64,000 bases of DNA from Gammaproteobacteria bacterium (GCA_026705345.1 JAPPAV010000069.1:62001-126000), one strand, 5' to 3'. Positions 8,661 through 18,166 are shown, numbered from the stretch's first letter. Numbers and translations: made by a program. The notes: generated from the sequence alone by a model not told the origin.

Positions 8661-9896
8661 CTACCACGTCCAGTCCAGCATCAACCAAAGCTTGGTGATG
8701 TCGCTGGCGTGTTCGTCCGCCGAGTACTGTGCCGTCTTGAACAGGAAGGACAGGTTGTCGCGCAGCGGGTAGGTCACCGCCAGACCGATCTCCGAACCGT
8801 AGTCCGCTCCGCCTTCGTCGGCTTGGAAATCGTGGAAGACACCCGTCACCGTGGCGTCGCCGACCTTTCCGGCGACGCTGAACCACGTGTCGCGAACGCC
8901 CATGGCCGGCGTCGCCAGGAAACGGTCCGTCCAGCCCTGGAACTTGTGAAGCGTCGCCACCGGCGTGCGGAAACCGGCCACGCCGGCGTCGCTACCGAGG
9001 ACTTCGAAGGCACCGGTCAACGTCAACGCGCCCAGGGCGGCAACGCCCTGCACCGAGTAGTAGAGCGCGTCGTAGGACATCGGGTTGTCGGCGTAGTCGC
9101 TCTGGCGCGCCAGGGCGGCGTTTACCGTCAGCGCCTCGAACTCGCCCTGGTAGTCGACCCCGTAGGTGGCGTTCGAGTTGGGCGGGCCGTTCGCGTTCGA
9201 CAGGTCGAACAGGTAGGCGAAGCCCGCCACGGTGTGGCCCTCTGCGGGTGATGCCGTGGCGCGGAAGGCGTGTGAATCGCCGTACCAGTCACCCGGTTGC
9301 GCCGCGTCGTCCGGGCCGAAGATCCGGTTGACGTTGTGGATGTAGCTGTAGTCGAGGTCGAGGTTGCCGGCCTTGCCTTGGATGCGCAGTGCATCGTAGG
9401 TCTGTTCGTTCTGGCGGTAGGCGACGCCGCCAAGGATGCGTTGGCCGCCGTGGTTAATGCGCTGCCGACCTACCGTCACCGCGGTGTCGCCGTTGCCGTA
9501 CTTGACGAACGCCTGGTTGAGGTCGAAGCCCTTCGGGTCGGCGACGACGGGATACTCGGTGCGCCCGTTGGCGGTGGAGTTGAAGTCCTCGATGCCGAGG
9601 ATCAAGGAGTAGTCGGTCTCGATGCCGAACGCGAAGTTGTCGGCTTCGGCCGAATTCCAAGTCAGTCGTGCCCGCGCCGTCGACGCCAGGGCATCCTCGT
9701 CGATGCCGTCCTGGGCGACGTGCTCTAGCCGGTAGCGGAACCCCAGCGATGTCTTGCCATCCGCGACCGCCTTCGCCAGATCCACGGCCGATGCCGTCGC
9801 GGCCAAGGTGACCGAACCGGCTACCAGCAGAACACCAAGGCTTCGTCGGGCCCAACCGGATCCACGCTGGCCGTCTATATCTGCGTTCCGTGCCAT
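8661..9896 (-). CDS. Outer-membrane porin-like beta-barrel protein (alginate-export type)
   Basis: About 411 residues from the chosen ATG. A positively charged start (ARNADIDGQRGSGWARR) is followed by a hydrophobic stretch SLGVLLVAGSVTLAATASA that fits a signal peptide cut near ASA. The mature protein is a run of amphipathic strands ending in an aromatic residue (LMLDWTW), the usual outer-membrane barrel signature. Internal sequence such as DLNQAFVKYGNGDTAVTVGRQ and GGVAYRQNEQTYDALRI resembles alginate-export/DUF1302-like porins. In-frame starts at 9932 and 10016 exist, but would run into the divergent CoA-transferase start. It may pass small substrates for the neighbouring catabolic genes. 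Confidence 0.8.
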   Translation of the reverse strand: MARNADIDGQRGSGWARRSLGVLLVAGSVTLAATASAVDLAKAVADGKTSLGFRYRLEHVAQDGIDEDALASTARARLTWNSAEADNFAFGIETDYSLILGIEDFNSTANGRTEYPVVADPKGFDLNQAFVKYGNGDTAVTVGRQRINHGGQRILGGVAYRQNEQTYDALRIQGKAGNLDLDYSYIHNVNRIFGPDDAAQPGDWYGDSHAFRATASPAEGHTVAGFAYLFDLSNANGPPNSNATYGVDYQGEFEALTVNAALARQSDYADNPMSYDALYYSVQGVAALGALTLTGAFEVLGSDAGVAGFRTPVATLHKFQGWTDRFLATPAMGVRDTWFSVAGKVGDATVTGVFHDFQADEGGADYGSEIGLAVTYPLRDNLSFLFKTAQYSADEHASDITKLWLMLDWTW

Positions 9897-10009
9897 GGCT
9901 TCGACCCGTTTCCCAACCGGCGTCGGCGTCATTTTACCGGACGCGCGGGCCAGAGTCCGTCCGTTCGTACTATGATCGTCGCGCCTTGGGGCTGAAGAGA
10001 ACAACAACC

Positions 10010-12430
10010 GTGCCACACGGCGCCCTGGACAACCTGCGGATCCTCGACCTCACCGACGAACGCGCCATCTACGGTGCCAAGATGCTGGCCGACCTCGGTG
10101 CCGAGGTAGTCCGGCCGGAACCTCCGGCCGGCGACCCGCTGCGCCAGCGCGGGCCGCGCCTGGAGGGCACCACGCCCCGTGCGTCGTTGTGGCATGCATT
10201 CTTCGCCTCGAGCCGCCGATTCGTGACTCTCGAACCGGACAAACAAGCCGGTCGCACCTTGTTGAGTAAGCTCGTCGATCGTGCTGATGTCGTGCTCGCA
10301 TCCACCGGTGCATTCGGCGTCGCCGAGGCGGGCCTGGACGAAGCGCGTCGACGGCGCCCAGAACTCGTCGTCATCGAGACCTCTTCGTTCGGTCCCGACG
10401 GGCCATGGCGCGACTACCTCGCTCCGGACCTGGTGGCCGGCGCGCTTGGCGGCGCGGTGGCAACCACGGGCGACGCCGACACGCCGCCGCTCAAGACCTT
10501 CGGCGAACTGTATTTCATCCTATCCGGCGCCTACACCGCCATCGCGACGCTTGCGGCGCTTTATCGCGTACGCGAGAGAGGCTCCGGACAACGCGTCCAC
10601 GTGTCCGTGCACGAGTGCATCGCATCCTGCCTCGAGCACGTTCTGCTTTGGTACTGGTACCACGACAAGATGCCGAATGCCGCCCATCCGGCGCTGGGAC
10701 GTCGCGGCAGCCTGCACTGGTCCAACGCCTACGTGGTCATGCCGGCCAAAGACGGGGCGATCATGGTCACGCCGACACCGAGTTTCGACAACCAACTGGT
10801 TTGGCTGATCGAGAAGGATGCCCAGGAGGATCTGCTCGACCCCAAGTACCAGGAACCCGAACACCGCCGCGACTACATCCGCCGGTTCATGGAGGTGCTG
10901 CGCAACTGGGTCGCGACCCGCGACGTGGAGGAGTTGTTCTTCGAAGCCCAGGACCACCATGCGCCATACGGCTGGGTGCTGCCGATCGACAAGGTGGCAG
11001 AGAATCCCCAGCTCGAAGCCCGGGACTGGTGGGTGGACTACCCCGTGGCCCAGGCTCCGGTTCGGGGACCCGGTGCGCCGTACCGGTTCGAAGATACGCC
11101 TTGGCGGCTTGGTGCCTACGGCGGCGCGGGTGCCGATACCGAGGCCGTCAATGAGCTTCTGCAATCGTCACCTGGGCAAACTGCTGACGCCAAACCATCT
11201 CCCGAAGCGACGCCGACGCAAAAGGACAGGCCCCTGACCGGCGTGAGAGTCCTGGACTTCACCCACGTCCTGGCAGGGCCGTTCGCCACCCGGCTGCTTG
11301 CGGACCTCGGTGCCGACGTGGTGAAGGTCGTCTCCGCCAACCGCGTGGGCGCCAACGCGCCGGACGGCGTGTACTACGTCACCTGGAACCGAAACAAGCG
11401 CTCCCTCGCGCTGGACATGTCCTTTGATGAGAGCCGGGCCACGTGCAAACGGCTCGCCGAAACCGCCGACGTCGTCATCGACAACTTCTCGGTGGGCGTG
11501 CTCGACCGCTGGGGAGTCGGATTCGACGCCGTCAGCCCCGGGAACCCGCGCGCAATCTACGTGCAGATGTCCGGCATGGGCGCCGGCGGGCCGTGGTCGA
11601 GTTTCGTGACCTACGCGCCGACCATCCACGCCTTGGCGGGCCTCACGCACTTGACGGGTGTGCCCGGCCGCCAGGACATCGGCATCGGCTTCTCCTACAA
11701 CGACCATTGCGCCGGACTGCACGGCGCGTTCGCCATCCTGGCGGCCCTGGAGGCGCGGCGGCACACCGGCCGCGGGCAGCGCATCGACCTTTCGCAGTTC
11801 GAAGTCGGCGTCGGCCTGGCCGGCCCGACGCTCCTCGACTACTTCGCCAACGGCCGTGCCGCCGAGCCGACGGGCAACAAGCTGCCGTACGAGCACGTGG
11901 CGCCCCACGGCTGCTATCCCTGTGCGGGAGCAAAGAGCGACGCCGTCGTCCACGAACGCTGGGTCGCCATCGCGTGCATGACCGATGACCAGTGGCGCGC
12001 CCTGGCCCGGGTAATGGGAGATCCCGCCTGGACACGTGACCCCGCCCTTGCAACCGCCCAGGGCCGCGCCGACGACGCCGACCTCGACGCCCACGTCGGC
12101 ACGTGGACACGAACCCTAACCGCGTCCCAGGCGATGGAACGCTGCCAGGCCGCGGGGGTCCCGGCCGGCGTCGTCCAGACCGGTGCCGACATGGGGGATG
12201 TCGATCCGCAACTGCGCCGCAGTGGATTCCTCTTTCCCATCGAGGAGCCGCACCCGGTGCTCGGACAAACCTACGCGGATCGGCTGCCGCTGGATTTCGA
12301 GGACACGCCATGCGACGTCTATCGGCGAACCCGTCGCCTCGGCGAGGACAACGTCGCGGTGCTGGCCGACTGGCTGGGAATGTCCGAGGAGGAGGTCAGG
12401 CGGGGCGAGGAGGATGGCTACTACGTCTAG
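10010..12430 (+). CDS. Tandem CoA-transferase family III (CaiB/BaiF) double-domain protein
   Basis: An 806-residue protein made of two family III CoA-transferase domains, about 6-375 and 409-800, joined by a Ser/Pro/Gln linker. Both begin with the family pattern (NLRILDLT...ADLGAEVV and GVRVLDFTHVLAG...ADLGADVV). The C-terminal domain keeps the catalytic aspartate (D565 in FSYNDHCAG), which forms the aspartyl-CoA anhydride intermediates. The N-terminal domain has phenylalanine at the equivalent place (F169 in GELYFILSG), so it is probably non-catalytic. The GTG start has AAGAGA upstream; an in-frame ATG at 9890 overlaps the divergent porin. It probably transfers CoA between carboxylic acids; the substrate is unknown. 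Confidence 0.87.
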   Translation: MPHGALDNLRILDLTDERAIYGAKMLADLGAEVVRPEPPAGDPLRQRGPRLEGTTPRASLWHAFFASSRRFVTLEPDKQAGRTLLSKLVDRADVVLASTGAFGVAEAGLDEARRRRPELVVIETSSFGPDGPWRDYLAPDLVAGALGGAVATTGDADTPPLKTFGELYFILSGAYTAIATLAALYRVRERGSGQRVHVSVHECIASCLEHVLLWYWYHDKMPNAAHPALGRRGSLHWSNAYVVMPAKDGAIMVTPTPSFDNQLVWLIEKDAQEDLLDPKYQEPEHRRDYIRRFMEVLRNWVATRDVEELFFEAQDHHAPYGWVLPIDKVAENPQLEARDWWVDYPVAQAPVRGPGAPYRFEDTPWRLGAYGGAGADTEAVNELLQSSPGQTADAKPSPEATPTQKDRPLTGVRVLDFTHVLAGPFATRLLADLGADVVKVVSANRVGANAPDGVYYVTWNRNKRSLALDMSFDESRATCKRLAETADVVIDNFSVGVLDRWGVGFDAVSPGNPRAIYVQMSGMGAGGPWSSFVTYAPTIHALAGLTHLTGVPGRQDIGIGFSYNDHCAGLHGAFAILAALEARRHTGRGQRIDLSQFEVGVGLAGPTLLDYFANGRAAEPTGNKLPYEHVAPHGCYPCAGAKSDAVVHERWVAIACMTDDQWRALARVMGDPAWTRDPALATAQGRADDADLDAHVGTWTRTLTASQAMERCQAAGVPAGVVQTGADMGDVDPQLRRSGFLFPIEEPHPVLGQTYADRLPLDFEDTPCDVYRRTRRLGEDNVAVLADWLGMSEEEVRRGEEDGYYV

Positions 12431-12460
12431 TGGCCGTCAACCCGCAAACCGCGGGGCAAC

Positions 12461-12883
12461 TCAGGTGTTTCGCACTGTCACGATGAGCCGCTTGCCCAAG
12501 GTCGCCAATGCCGTCTCCACCTGATCCACATGGGACCGGTGGCGCAGATCGATCAACCGACGCACCGTGCCCTCCACGGTCTCGAGTTCACGTGCCATGG
12601 CGACATTCGAGAGCGCGTTCGCGACCATCGCCTGGTAGAGGGCAACCTTGGCGGCCACAAGCACAGGTGGCTCGACGCGTGGACAACCGTCCCTGCGCGA
12701 TGGCCTCGGAATACTGCGCCGCTCCCTGATGCACTGTCCCAGGACGTCGACGAGCAACTCACTCGCAGCCTCCCCTTCCTCGCCTTCGGCACACTCGGTC
12801 CAGGCGTCCTGGAAGTCCGGGAAGACCACCTCAACCATGCTGCGGTCATTCGTCGTGAACTCCACGGGATAGGCAATCTGCAT
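12461..12883 (-). CDS. HicB-family antitoxin-like protein without HicA partner
   Basis: A 140-residue protein starting MQIAYPVEF with VVFPDFQDAW, the HicB partial RNase-H-like fold, followed after about residue 75 by a helix-turn-helix (VAMARELETVEGTVRRLIDL) that would bind the operon's DNA. HicB normally neutralises the HicA mRNA interferase, a 60-residue double-stranded-RNA-binding toxin encoded beside it. No HicA-like frame is present on either side: the neighbours are the CoA-transferase stop 115 bases upstream and the convergent double CoA-transferase. An ATG at 12940 would add 19 residues. It may be an orphan regulator or a remnant. Confidence 0.75.
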   Translation of the reverse strand: MQIAYPVEFTTNDRSMVEVVFPDFQDAWTECAEGEEGEAASELLVDVLGQCIRERRSIPRPSRRDGCPRVEPPVLVAAKVALYQAMVANALSNVAMARELETVEGTVRRLIDLRHRSHVDQVETALATLGKRLIVTVRNT

Positions 12884-12998
12884 TGGCGGCTCGCGGTTGG
12901 ACTCTTCCACTAAGTGTGCCGCCTCGGATGCCTTCCCCATGTGCGTGATCGGCCTACCAAGATGTGCGAAATGTCGGAAACTCGTGTGCGAGATTTCC

Positions 12999-14291
12999 CT
13001 AGCGTGCATCGTCAAGGGGCGAACATCGACCCTCGATTTCGTCGAATACTTCAGCGTCGTGTTCGCCAAGCCTCGGTGCCCGCCGTGATATCGCCCAGGG
13101 GCTGGCCTTTAGGGCATACGGCGCCCCCGGATAGACGACCGTGCGGCGGAGGTCGTCGTGAACCACGCCAACCTGGAACCCCCGGGCCTTGAAGTGGGGA
13201 TCCTCGAAGGCCTCCTCCGGGGCGTTGACGACGCCAACCGCAAGCCCGGTGCGTTGGCAACCCAGGAAGAACGCCTGCGCCGAGACGCGCGAGGCGATGA
13301 GCTTCAGGGCATCGCGACCCGCACCGAAGATCGCCGTGACCGCATCGTCGCGACCGATCTTCGCCAGGTCGAACGGTCCTTCCCAGTTGGCGCCCATGGC
13401 AAGGAACACGGCCTCCGGCAACTCAGCGTCCAACCCCAGTTCCTTCAGCCACTTGTCCAGCGCCGCGAACTCGTGCGGACGCCGCGGCGGAACGCCGGTG
13501 TTGGCATATCGGCCGTCGGCGCAAAGCTGCTGCGTTTCCCGGGAAGGCGAGACCGACGCGTGGCGGCCCGTTTGGCGCTGCACGGTCCTCTGCGCCACGA
13601 GCCAGGTGTACGAAGCCGATTCGGTCGTCACGTTGTTGGCTGCGGTCATGCTCACGTCGACGAACTGTCCGCGTCCGGCGATGTCCCGGTGCAGGAGCGC
13701 CGTGAGCACGGACAGCACTGCGAAGTGGCTCGCCGTGTGATAGCCCTGCATCGGACCCCGAATGGGCGGCAGCGAGTGGTCGTCGTAGCCGCAGCTCCAA
13801 GGTGGACCCGAGGCCGCCATGATCGTCAGATCGGTGAACGGCAAGTCGCTCTTCGGGTCGTGACGCCCGTAGGGTGTGACCGCGACGTGGATCAGTTCCG
13901 GGCGGATGGCTTGTAGATCGTCGTAGTCCAGGCCGAGTGCGCCGAGCCGCGTCCGGGGTTCCGCTTCAAGCAGCACGTCGGCCGTGGCGACGAGCGAAAA
14001 AAAGCGGTCGCGGTCGCCAGAGTCGTCCAAATCGACAACGATCCCCCGCTTGCTGGTGTGGTAGTGCCACCAATAGAGGCTTCGGTTCTCGCCCGGTTGA
14101 TCGTCCAGGTACGGCGGGTAGTCGCGCGACGGATCGCCGCCCGGCGGTTCCACGAGAATGACGTCGGCACCCATGTCGGCCAGCAGCTTGCCCGCCCAGG
14201 CGATCGGCGCCCGCGCCAACTCGACGACCCTGACGCCGTCCAGCGCGCCAACGGACTTGGTGTCGTCATGGGTTTCCGGCGACGACGTCAA
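12999..14291 (-). CDS. CoA-transferase family III protein lacking the catalytic Asp
   Basis: A 430-residue CaiB/BaiF family protein (LDGVRVVELARAPIAWAGKL at 17-36; GRGQFVDVSM near 207-216). At the position of the catalytic aspartate it has tyrosine (Y184 in MQGYHTASHF), so it is probably not an active transferase alone. The start is TTG: it overlaps the upstream TGA as TTGA and has an excellent GGAGGAGG ribosome site, and no ATG or GTG lies in frame before the conserved domain. It is therefore coupled to the intact family member just upstream, and the two could form a heteromer as known for two-subunit family III transferases. Confidence 0.85.
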   Translation of the reverse strand: MTSSPETHDDTKSVGALDGVRVVELARAPIAWAGKLLADMGADVILVEPPGGDPSRDYPPYLDDQPGENRSLYWWHYHTSKRGIVVDLDDSGDRDRFFSLVATADVLLEAEPRTRLGALGLDYDDLQAIRPELIHVAVTPYGRHDPKSDLPFTDLTIMAASGPPWSCGYDDHSLPPIRGPMQGYHTASHFAVLSVLTALLHRDIAGRGQFVDVSMTAANNVTTESASYTWLVAQRTVQRQTGRHASVSPSRETQQLCADGRYANTGVPPRRPHEFAALDKWLKELGLDAELPEAVFLAMGANWEGPFDLAKIGRDDAVTAIFGAGRDALKLIASRVSAQAFFLGCQRTGLAVGVVNAPEEAFEDPHFKARGFQVGVVHDDLRRTVVYPGAPYALKASPWAISRRAPRLGEHDAEVFDEIEGRCSPLDDAR

Positions 14292-15523
14292 AGCACGCCC
14301 TCCTCCTCCAACCGGGCAATTTCCTCCTCACCCAGACCGAGCAAGCGGGTGAGCACTTCCGCGTTGTGTTCGCCGAGGCACGGCCCGCCACGGGCGATGC
14401 GCCAGTTGGTCTCCGAGAAATGTACCGGCTGGCCATCCACCCGGACGTCGCCCATCTCGGGATGCGCAACACTCGGCCAGAGTCCGAAGTCGCCGGTGCT
14501 GGCATCCAAGTCGATGCGCTCCTCCGGCTTCATCACCGCGGAGACGGGAACGCCCGCCTCGCGCAACAGCGTCTCCACGTCGAACTTTCCCCGACGCACC
14601 GTCCAAGCGCCAACGAGTTGGTCGAGTTCGTCCTGGGCAGCCAATCGCGACGCCAGGCTCGCGTAGGCGGGCTCTCGACACCACGACTCGCCTACGACCT
14701 CGGCGAAGTGCCCCCAGTCGTCGGGGTCTCGGCAAGCGATGGCGACCCAGTCGTCGTCGCCTCGGCACGGATAGATGCCGTGGGGTGCCATCGGTGGCCA
14801 TTGGCTGCGGTTGGCGTGGGGTTGTCCGTCCCGACGCGTCGGCCGCCCGTTCACCGTCCAGTCGAGGAGCGCCGGACCGTGCAGGGTGAGCGCCGCTTCC
14901 GTACAGGCGAGGTCCACCCACTGGCCTTCGCCGGTGCGCTGACGATGGACGAGTGCCAGGAGGATCGCCATCGCCATGAAGTAGGCGCCGGTATGATCCA
15001 TGTAGGAATAGCCCCACCCCGCGGGTTCCCGGCCGGGCAGGCCGGACGTGAACGTCAATCCGGAGACCGCCTGGACGATGGGACCCCAGGTCTTGAAGTC
15101 GCTGTACGGCCCGGAGTGGCCGAACCCGCAATTGGAGACGTAGATGATGTCCGGCTTGATCTCTCTCAGGCGCTCGTAGCCGAAACCCCAACGCTCCATG
15201 ACGCCCTTGGCGAAGTTCTCGCTCACCACGTCCGAGACCTCGATCAGCTGCTCGAGAATCCGTTTCGCCTTGGCGGTGCGGAGATTGAGGGTGATGCCGT
15301 ACTTGCCGGCGTTGTGGTTGTTGAACGCGCCGCCGAGATTGATGCCGCGCCGCTCGTCCATGAACGGCGGCGACCCACGCAGGATGTCCCAGCGACCTTG
15401 TCGGACGGGATCCTCGATGCGGATGACCTCGGCGCCAAAGGAGGCCAGCCACTTGGTGGCCCCCGCCCCGGCGAGCTGGCCGGTGAAGTCGCAGACGCGG
15501 AACGCGGAGAGCGCTTCGGCCAT
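14288..15523 (-). CDS. CoA-transferase family III (CaiB/BaiF) with intact catalytic Asp
   Basis: 411 residues from the ATG at 15523. It begins ALSAFRVCDFTGQLAGAGAT and has the family helix pattern GYSYMDHTGAYFMAMAILLAL, in which D176 is the catalytic aspartate, followed by RTGEGQWVDLAC. Such enzymes move CoA between acyl-CoA and a free acid through an aspartyl anhydride. A GTG at 15577 would add 18 residues of unlikely sequence. The stop overlaps the TTG start of the degenerate paralogue downstream, forming a two-gene unit; the NAD-dependent reductase at 15642 diverges from it. Confidence 0.86.
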   Translation of the reverse strand: MAEALSAFRVCDFTGQLAGAGATKWLASFGAEVIRIEDPVRQGRWDILRGSPPFMDERRGINLGGAFNNHNAGKYGITLNLRTAKAKRILEQLIEVSDVVSENFAKGVMERWGFGYERLREIKPDIIYVSNCGFGHSGPYSDFKTWGPIVQAVSGLTFTSGLPGREPAGWGYSYMDHTGAYFMAMAILLALVHRQRTGEGQWVDLACTEAALTLHGPALLDWTVNGRPTRRDGQPHANRSQWPPMAPHGIYPCRGDDDWVAIACRDPDDWGHFAEVVGESWCREPAYASLASRLAAQDELDQLVGAWTVRRGKFDVETLLREAGVPVSAVMKPEERIDLDASTGDFGLWPSVAHPEMGDVRVDGQPVHFSETNWRIARGGPCLGEHNAEVLTRLLGLGEEEIARLEEEGVL

Positions 15524-15641
15524 GCTTCTGCCCGTCAAAAAACGCACGAGTGTAGTCGGAACGGTCGCTTCGGACACGCGCGGTGCCTATCGGGCTAGGG
15601 CGGTTTGCTAAGATGGTCCGCTTTCCTCAAGGAGCCTCCGA

Positions 15642-16739
15642 ATGCAAACCGATGCTTCCGCCTCCCGCGCCATCTCCCCTGCCGATGGACCCGTCGCCGT
15701 AACCGGTGCGAGCGGCTACATCGGCTCCTGGATCGTTCATGACCTGGTGGAGCAGGGCTACGAAGTGCGTTCGTGCGTTCGGGACGCCTCGCGATCCGAC
15801 AAGGTGGATCACCTTCTGGCGCTTAACGACGCGGCTCTGCGCGGTCGAACCACCCTGCACGAGGGCGACATCTTCGACGCCGGCAGCTACGATGCCGCGT
15901 TCGACGGCTGCAGCGCCGTCATCCACGCGGGCGCCGCCGTGGGCTACAACCGGGAGACGCCGCAGCAGGTCTACGACGGTTGTTTCACCGAGGTCCAGCA
16001 CGTGCTCGACTCGGCCCGCAAGTCCGGCGGGCTCAAACGCTTCGTGTTCACGAGTTCCTTTGCCGCGGTCGGTCACCCGCGCCCCGAGGGCTACGTCTTC
16101 ACCGAGAAGGACTGGTGCGGCGACAACGTCGACGGCTACCGGGGCGCCTGGACCGAGGAGAACATCCCGAAGAACCGGGACATCGCCTACGCGATGGCGA
16201 AGGCGCAGGCCGAGAAGATGCTCTACGCCGCCGCGGAAGAGGACGGCACCTTCGACGCCATGGCGATCCTGCCGTTGCACGTCATCGGTCCGCTCATGTG
16301 CGTCAACCACGACCAGGGCTGGAGTTGGCAGAACTGCATCCGCTACATGCTGATGGGCAAGCCCTACAAGAAATCCCGCGGCGGACGAATGCTCTGGAAC
16401 AACGTCGACGTCCGCGACACCGCCCGCGCCCATCGACTCTGCGCGGAGAGTATCGTCGCTCGGAACGGCTCCCGCTATATCCTCTCCGCCAGCGACCGCG
16501 CCGGCGAGTTGTTCACTTGGGAGATGCAGGCCAGGCTCAAGGAACTCTTTCCGTCGGTTCCCGACGTGGGTGGCGAGGAAATGCAGGGCGACAAGCCCAC
16601 GCAGAAGACCTACGACTCCCCGCGCTCGTACTGCCTGCTCGCGCAACAGGAACTCGGTCTCACGACGTACCCCATAGACGAAACCTTGAAGGCGACCGGC
16701 GACTCCTACTTCCGGCTCGGACTGCTGCCGGCGTCATGA
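15642..16739 (+). CDS. NAD-dependent epimerase/dehydratase family (dihydroflavonol-4-reductase-like)
   Basis: A 365-residue extended SDR. The nucleotide-binding GASGYIGSWIVHDLVEQGYE is near residues 25-44, the catalytic serine is in KRFVFTSSFAAVG, and the YxxxK pair is present as YAMAK in NRDIAYAMAKAQAEKML. It most resembles reductases of the dihydroflavonol/cinnamoyl-CoA group that use NADPH on a carbonyl. The ATG is preceded by AAGGAGCC at good spacing. It is 7 bp ahead of the MFS gene and likely cotranscribed with it. Confidence 0.87.
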   Translation: MQTDASASRAISPADGPVAVTGASGYIGSWIVHDLVEQGYEVRSCVRDASRSDKVDHLLALNDAALRGRTTLHEGDIFDAGSYDAAFDGCSAVIHAGAAVGYNRETPQQVYDGCFTEVQHVLDSARKSGGLKRFVFTSSFAAVGHPRPEGYVFTEKDWCGDNVDGYRGAWTEENIPKNRDIAYAMAKAQAEKMLYAAAEEDGTFDAMAILPLHVIGPLMCVNHDQGWSWQNCIRYMLMGKPYKKSRGGRMLWNNVDVRDTARAHRLCAESIVARNGSRYILSASDRAGELFTWEMQARLKELFPSVPDVGGEEMQGDKPTQKTYDSPRSYCLLAQQELGLTTYPIDETLKATGDSYFRLGLLPAS

Positions 16740-16746
16740 GCACCCC

Positions 16747-18108
16747 GTGAGCGCGGACCGACCCGGCCCGGCGAGGCGCCGCCGGGTCGGCCGCAACGCA
16801 CGGCCCAACAAGCCGCCAGCCGACTCTCCGGACCGCGGTGCCGAGGCCGCGGAAGTTGCCGCGCACCTGCGCCGCAACACGCTGATCCAGCTTGCCCACG
16901 GCCTGTTCGGACAGCCAGGCTTCCGGCTGGTTTCGGCGCCGACCTTCCTCCCAGCCTACCTGTTCATGCTCTCCGGATCCGACTTCGTCGTCGGCCTCGC
17001 GAGATCGCTGCAGGGGGCCGGCACGGTTGCCTCGCCCATGCTCGGCGCCTCCCTGATCGGTCACCGCAAGCGTTTTCTCGGCGTCACCCTCGCGTCGAGC
17101 GCGCTGATGCGGGCGCAGATACTCGGCGTCGCCCTTGCCGGCTTCGTGCTGGGGGGCACCAGCGGTTCCACCGGTTCGCCGGCGATTGCCGCGGTGGTCG
17201 CGATCACCGTGTTCCTCGCCTTCATGGGGTTCTTCCAAGGCGTCGCGCAGGTCACGATGAACGCATTGCGCGCGAAGGTGATCCCCATCAACCGGCGAGG
17301 CATCGTCAGCGGCGCCCGCCACTTCCTAGCCGGCTTGGTGTCTGCCGGCATCTCCTACGTGGCTGGCGCCTACCTCATCGAAACGAATGCGCTCGGCAAC
17401 GGCTACGCCTCGGTGTTCCTGCTCGCCTTCGGGATCACCTGCATCGGCCTGGTCGCCCTAGCGCTGACGCACGAGCCGACCGCCACCAGTCTCCGGCCGC
17501 GGGCATCGATGACCGAAACCTTCAAGGCCGTCGGGCCGATCCTCCGGGGTCAGCCGGCGTTCCGCCGGTTCTTCGTCGCCCGCGCATTGGCCTCCTGCGG
17601 CAGCATGGCGCTGCCGTTCTACGTCCTCTATGCGGGCACCCGGATGGAGCTCAGCGGTGCCAATCTCGGCTTGTTGACCACGGTCTGGATGCTGACATCC
17701 AGCACGGCAAACCTGATCTGGGGCGCACTTGCGGATCGCTACGGCTACAAGGTCGTCATGGTCGTGACGCTGGCCTGCTGGATCGCGTCCCACGTTCAAC
17801 TGCTGTTCGTCGAAGATGTCATTGGCGTGGTCGTGTTCTTCATGCTCATGGGCTCGGCGTACGGCGGTTTCAGCCAGTCCGGACAGAACATGGTGCTGGA
17901 ATTCGGTCGCCCGGCCGATATACCCATTCGGCTTGCCGCATCCGGTTCAGCCGTCAATCTCGTCGGCGCCATCGGGCCGTTCGTCGGCGGTGTCATGGTT
18001 GCCTTGACCGGCTACGTGGCCATGTTCGTGGCGACGACCGTGCTGCAGGTGGTCGCGCTGGCCATGATCCTGATCGCGGTGCCGGAACCCCGATACGGCG
18101 TCAGATAG
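16747..18108 (+). CDS. MFS transporter
   Basis: A 453-residue membrane protein with about twelve hydrophobic segments and a hydrophilic, arginine- and proline-rich cytoplasmic N-terminus of about 45 residues. A loop between segments two and three (GHRKRFLGVTLASSALM) corresponds to the conserved basic MFS loop, and WGALADRYGYKVVMV is the second copy of this motif after segment eight. It would move a small solute across the inner membrane by proton or solute coupling; the substrate is unknown. The start is GTG, just after the stop of the reductase gene. Confidence 0.85.
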   Translation: MSADRPGPARRRRVGRNARPNKPPADSPDRGAEAAEVAAHLRRNTLIQLAHGLFGQPGFRLVSAPTFLPAYLFMLSGSDFVVGLARSLQGAGTVASPMLGASLIGHRKRFLGVTLASSALMRAQILGVALAGFVLGGTSGSTGSPAIAAVVAITVFLAFMGFFQGVAQVTMNALRAKVIPINRRGIVSGARHFLAGLVSAGISYVAGAYLIETNALGNGYASVFLLAFGITCIGLVALALTHEPTATSLRPRASMTETFKAVGPILRGQPAFRRFFVARALASCGSMALPFYVLYAGTRMELSGANLGLLTTVWMLTSSTANLIWGALADRYGYKVVMVVTLACWIASHVQLLFVEDVIGVVVFFMLMGSAYGGFSQSGQNMVLEFGRPADIPIRLAASGSAVNLVGAIGPFVGGVMVALTGYVAMFVATTVLQVVALAMILIAVPEPRYGVR

Positions 18109-18166
18109 TTGCATCGGCATTTTCTCGTATCATTTCCGTTGTGCCTGCAGCAATCGGAGACTATCA

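Noticed and set aside
14366-15598. A 410-residue plus-strand frame opposite the CoA-transferase
   Set aside because: Antisense shadow without recognisable motifs.
18109-18133. TTGCAT and TATCAT before the VOC gene
   Set aside because: Spacing is 13 bases, too short for a sigma-70 promoter.
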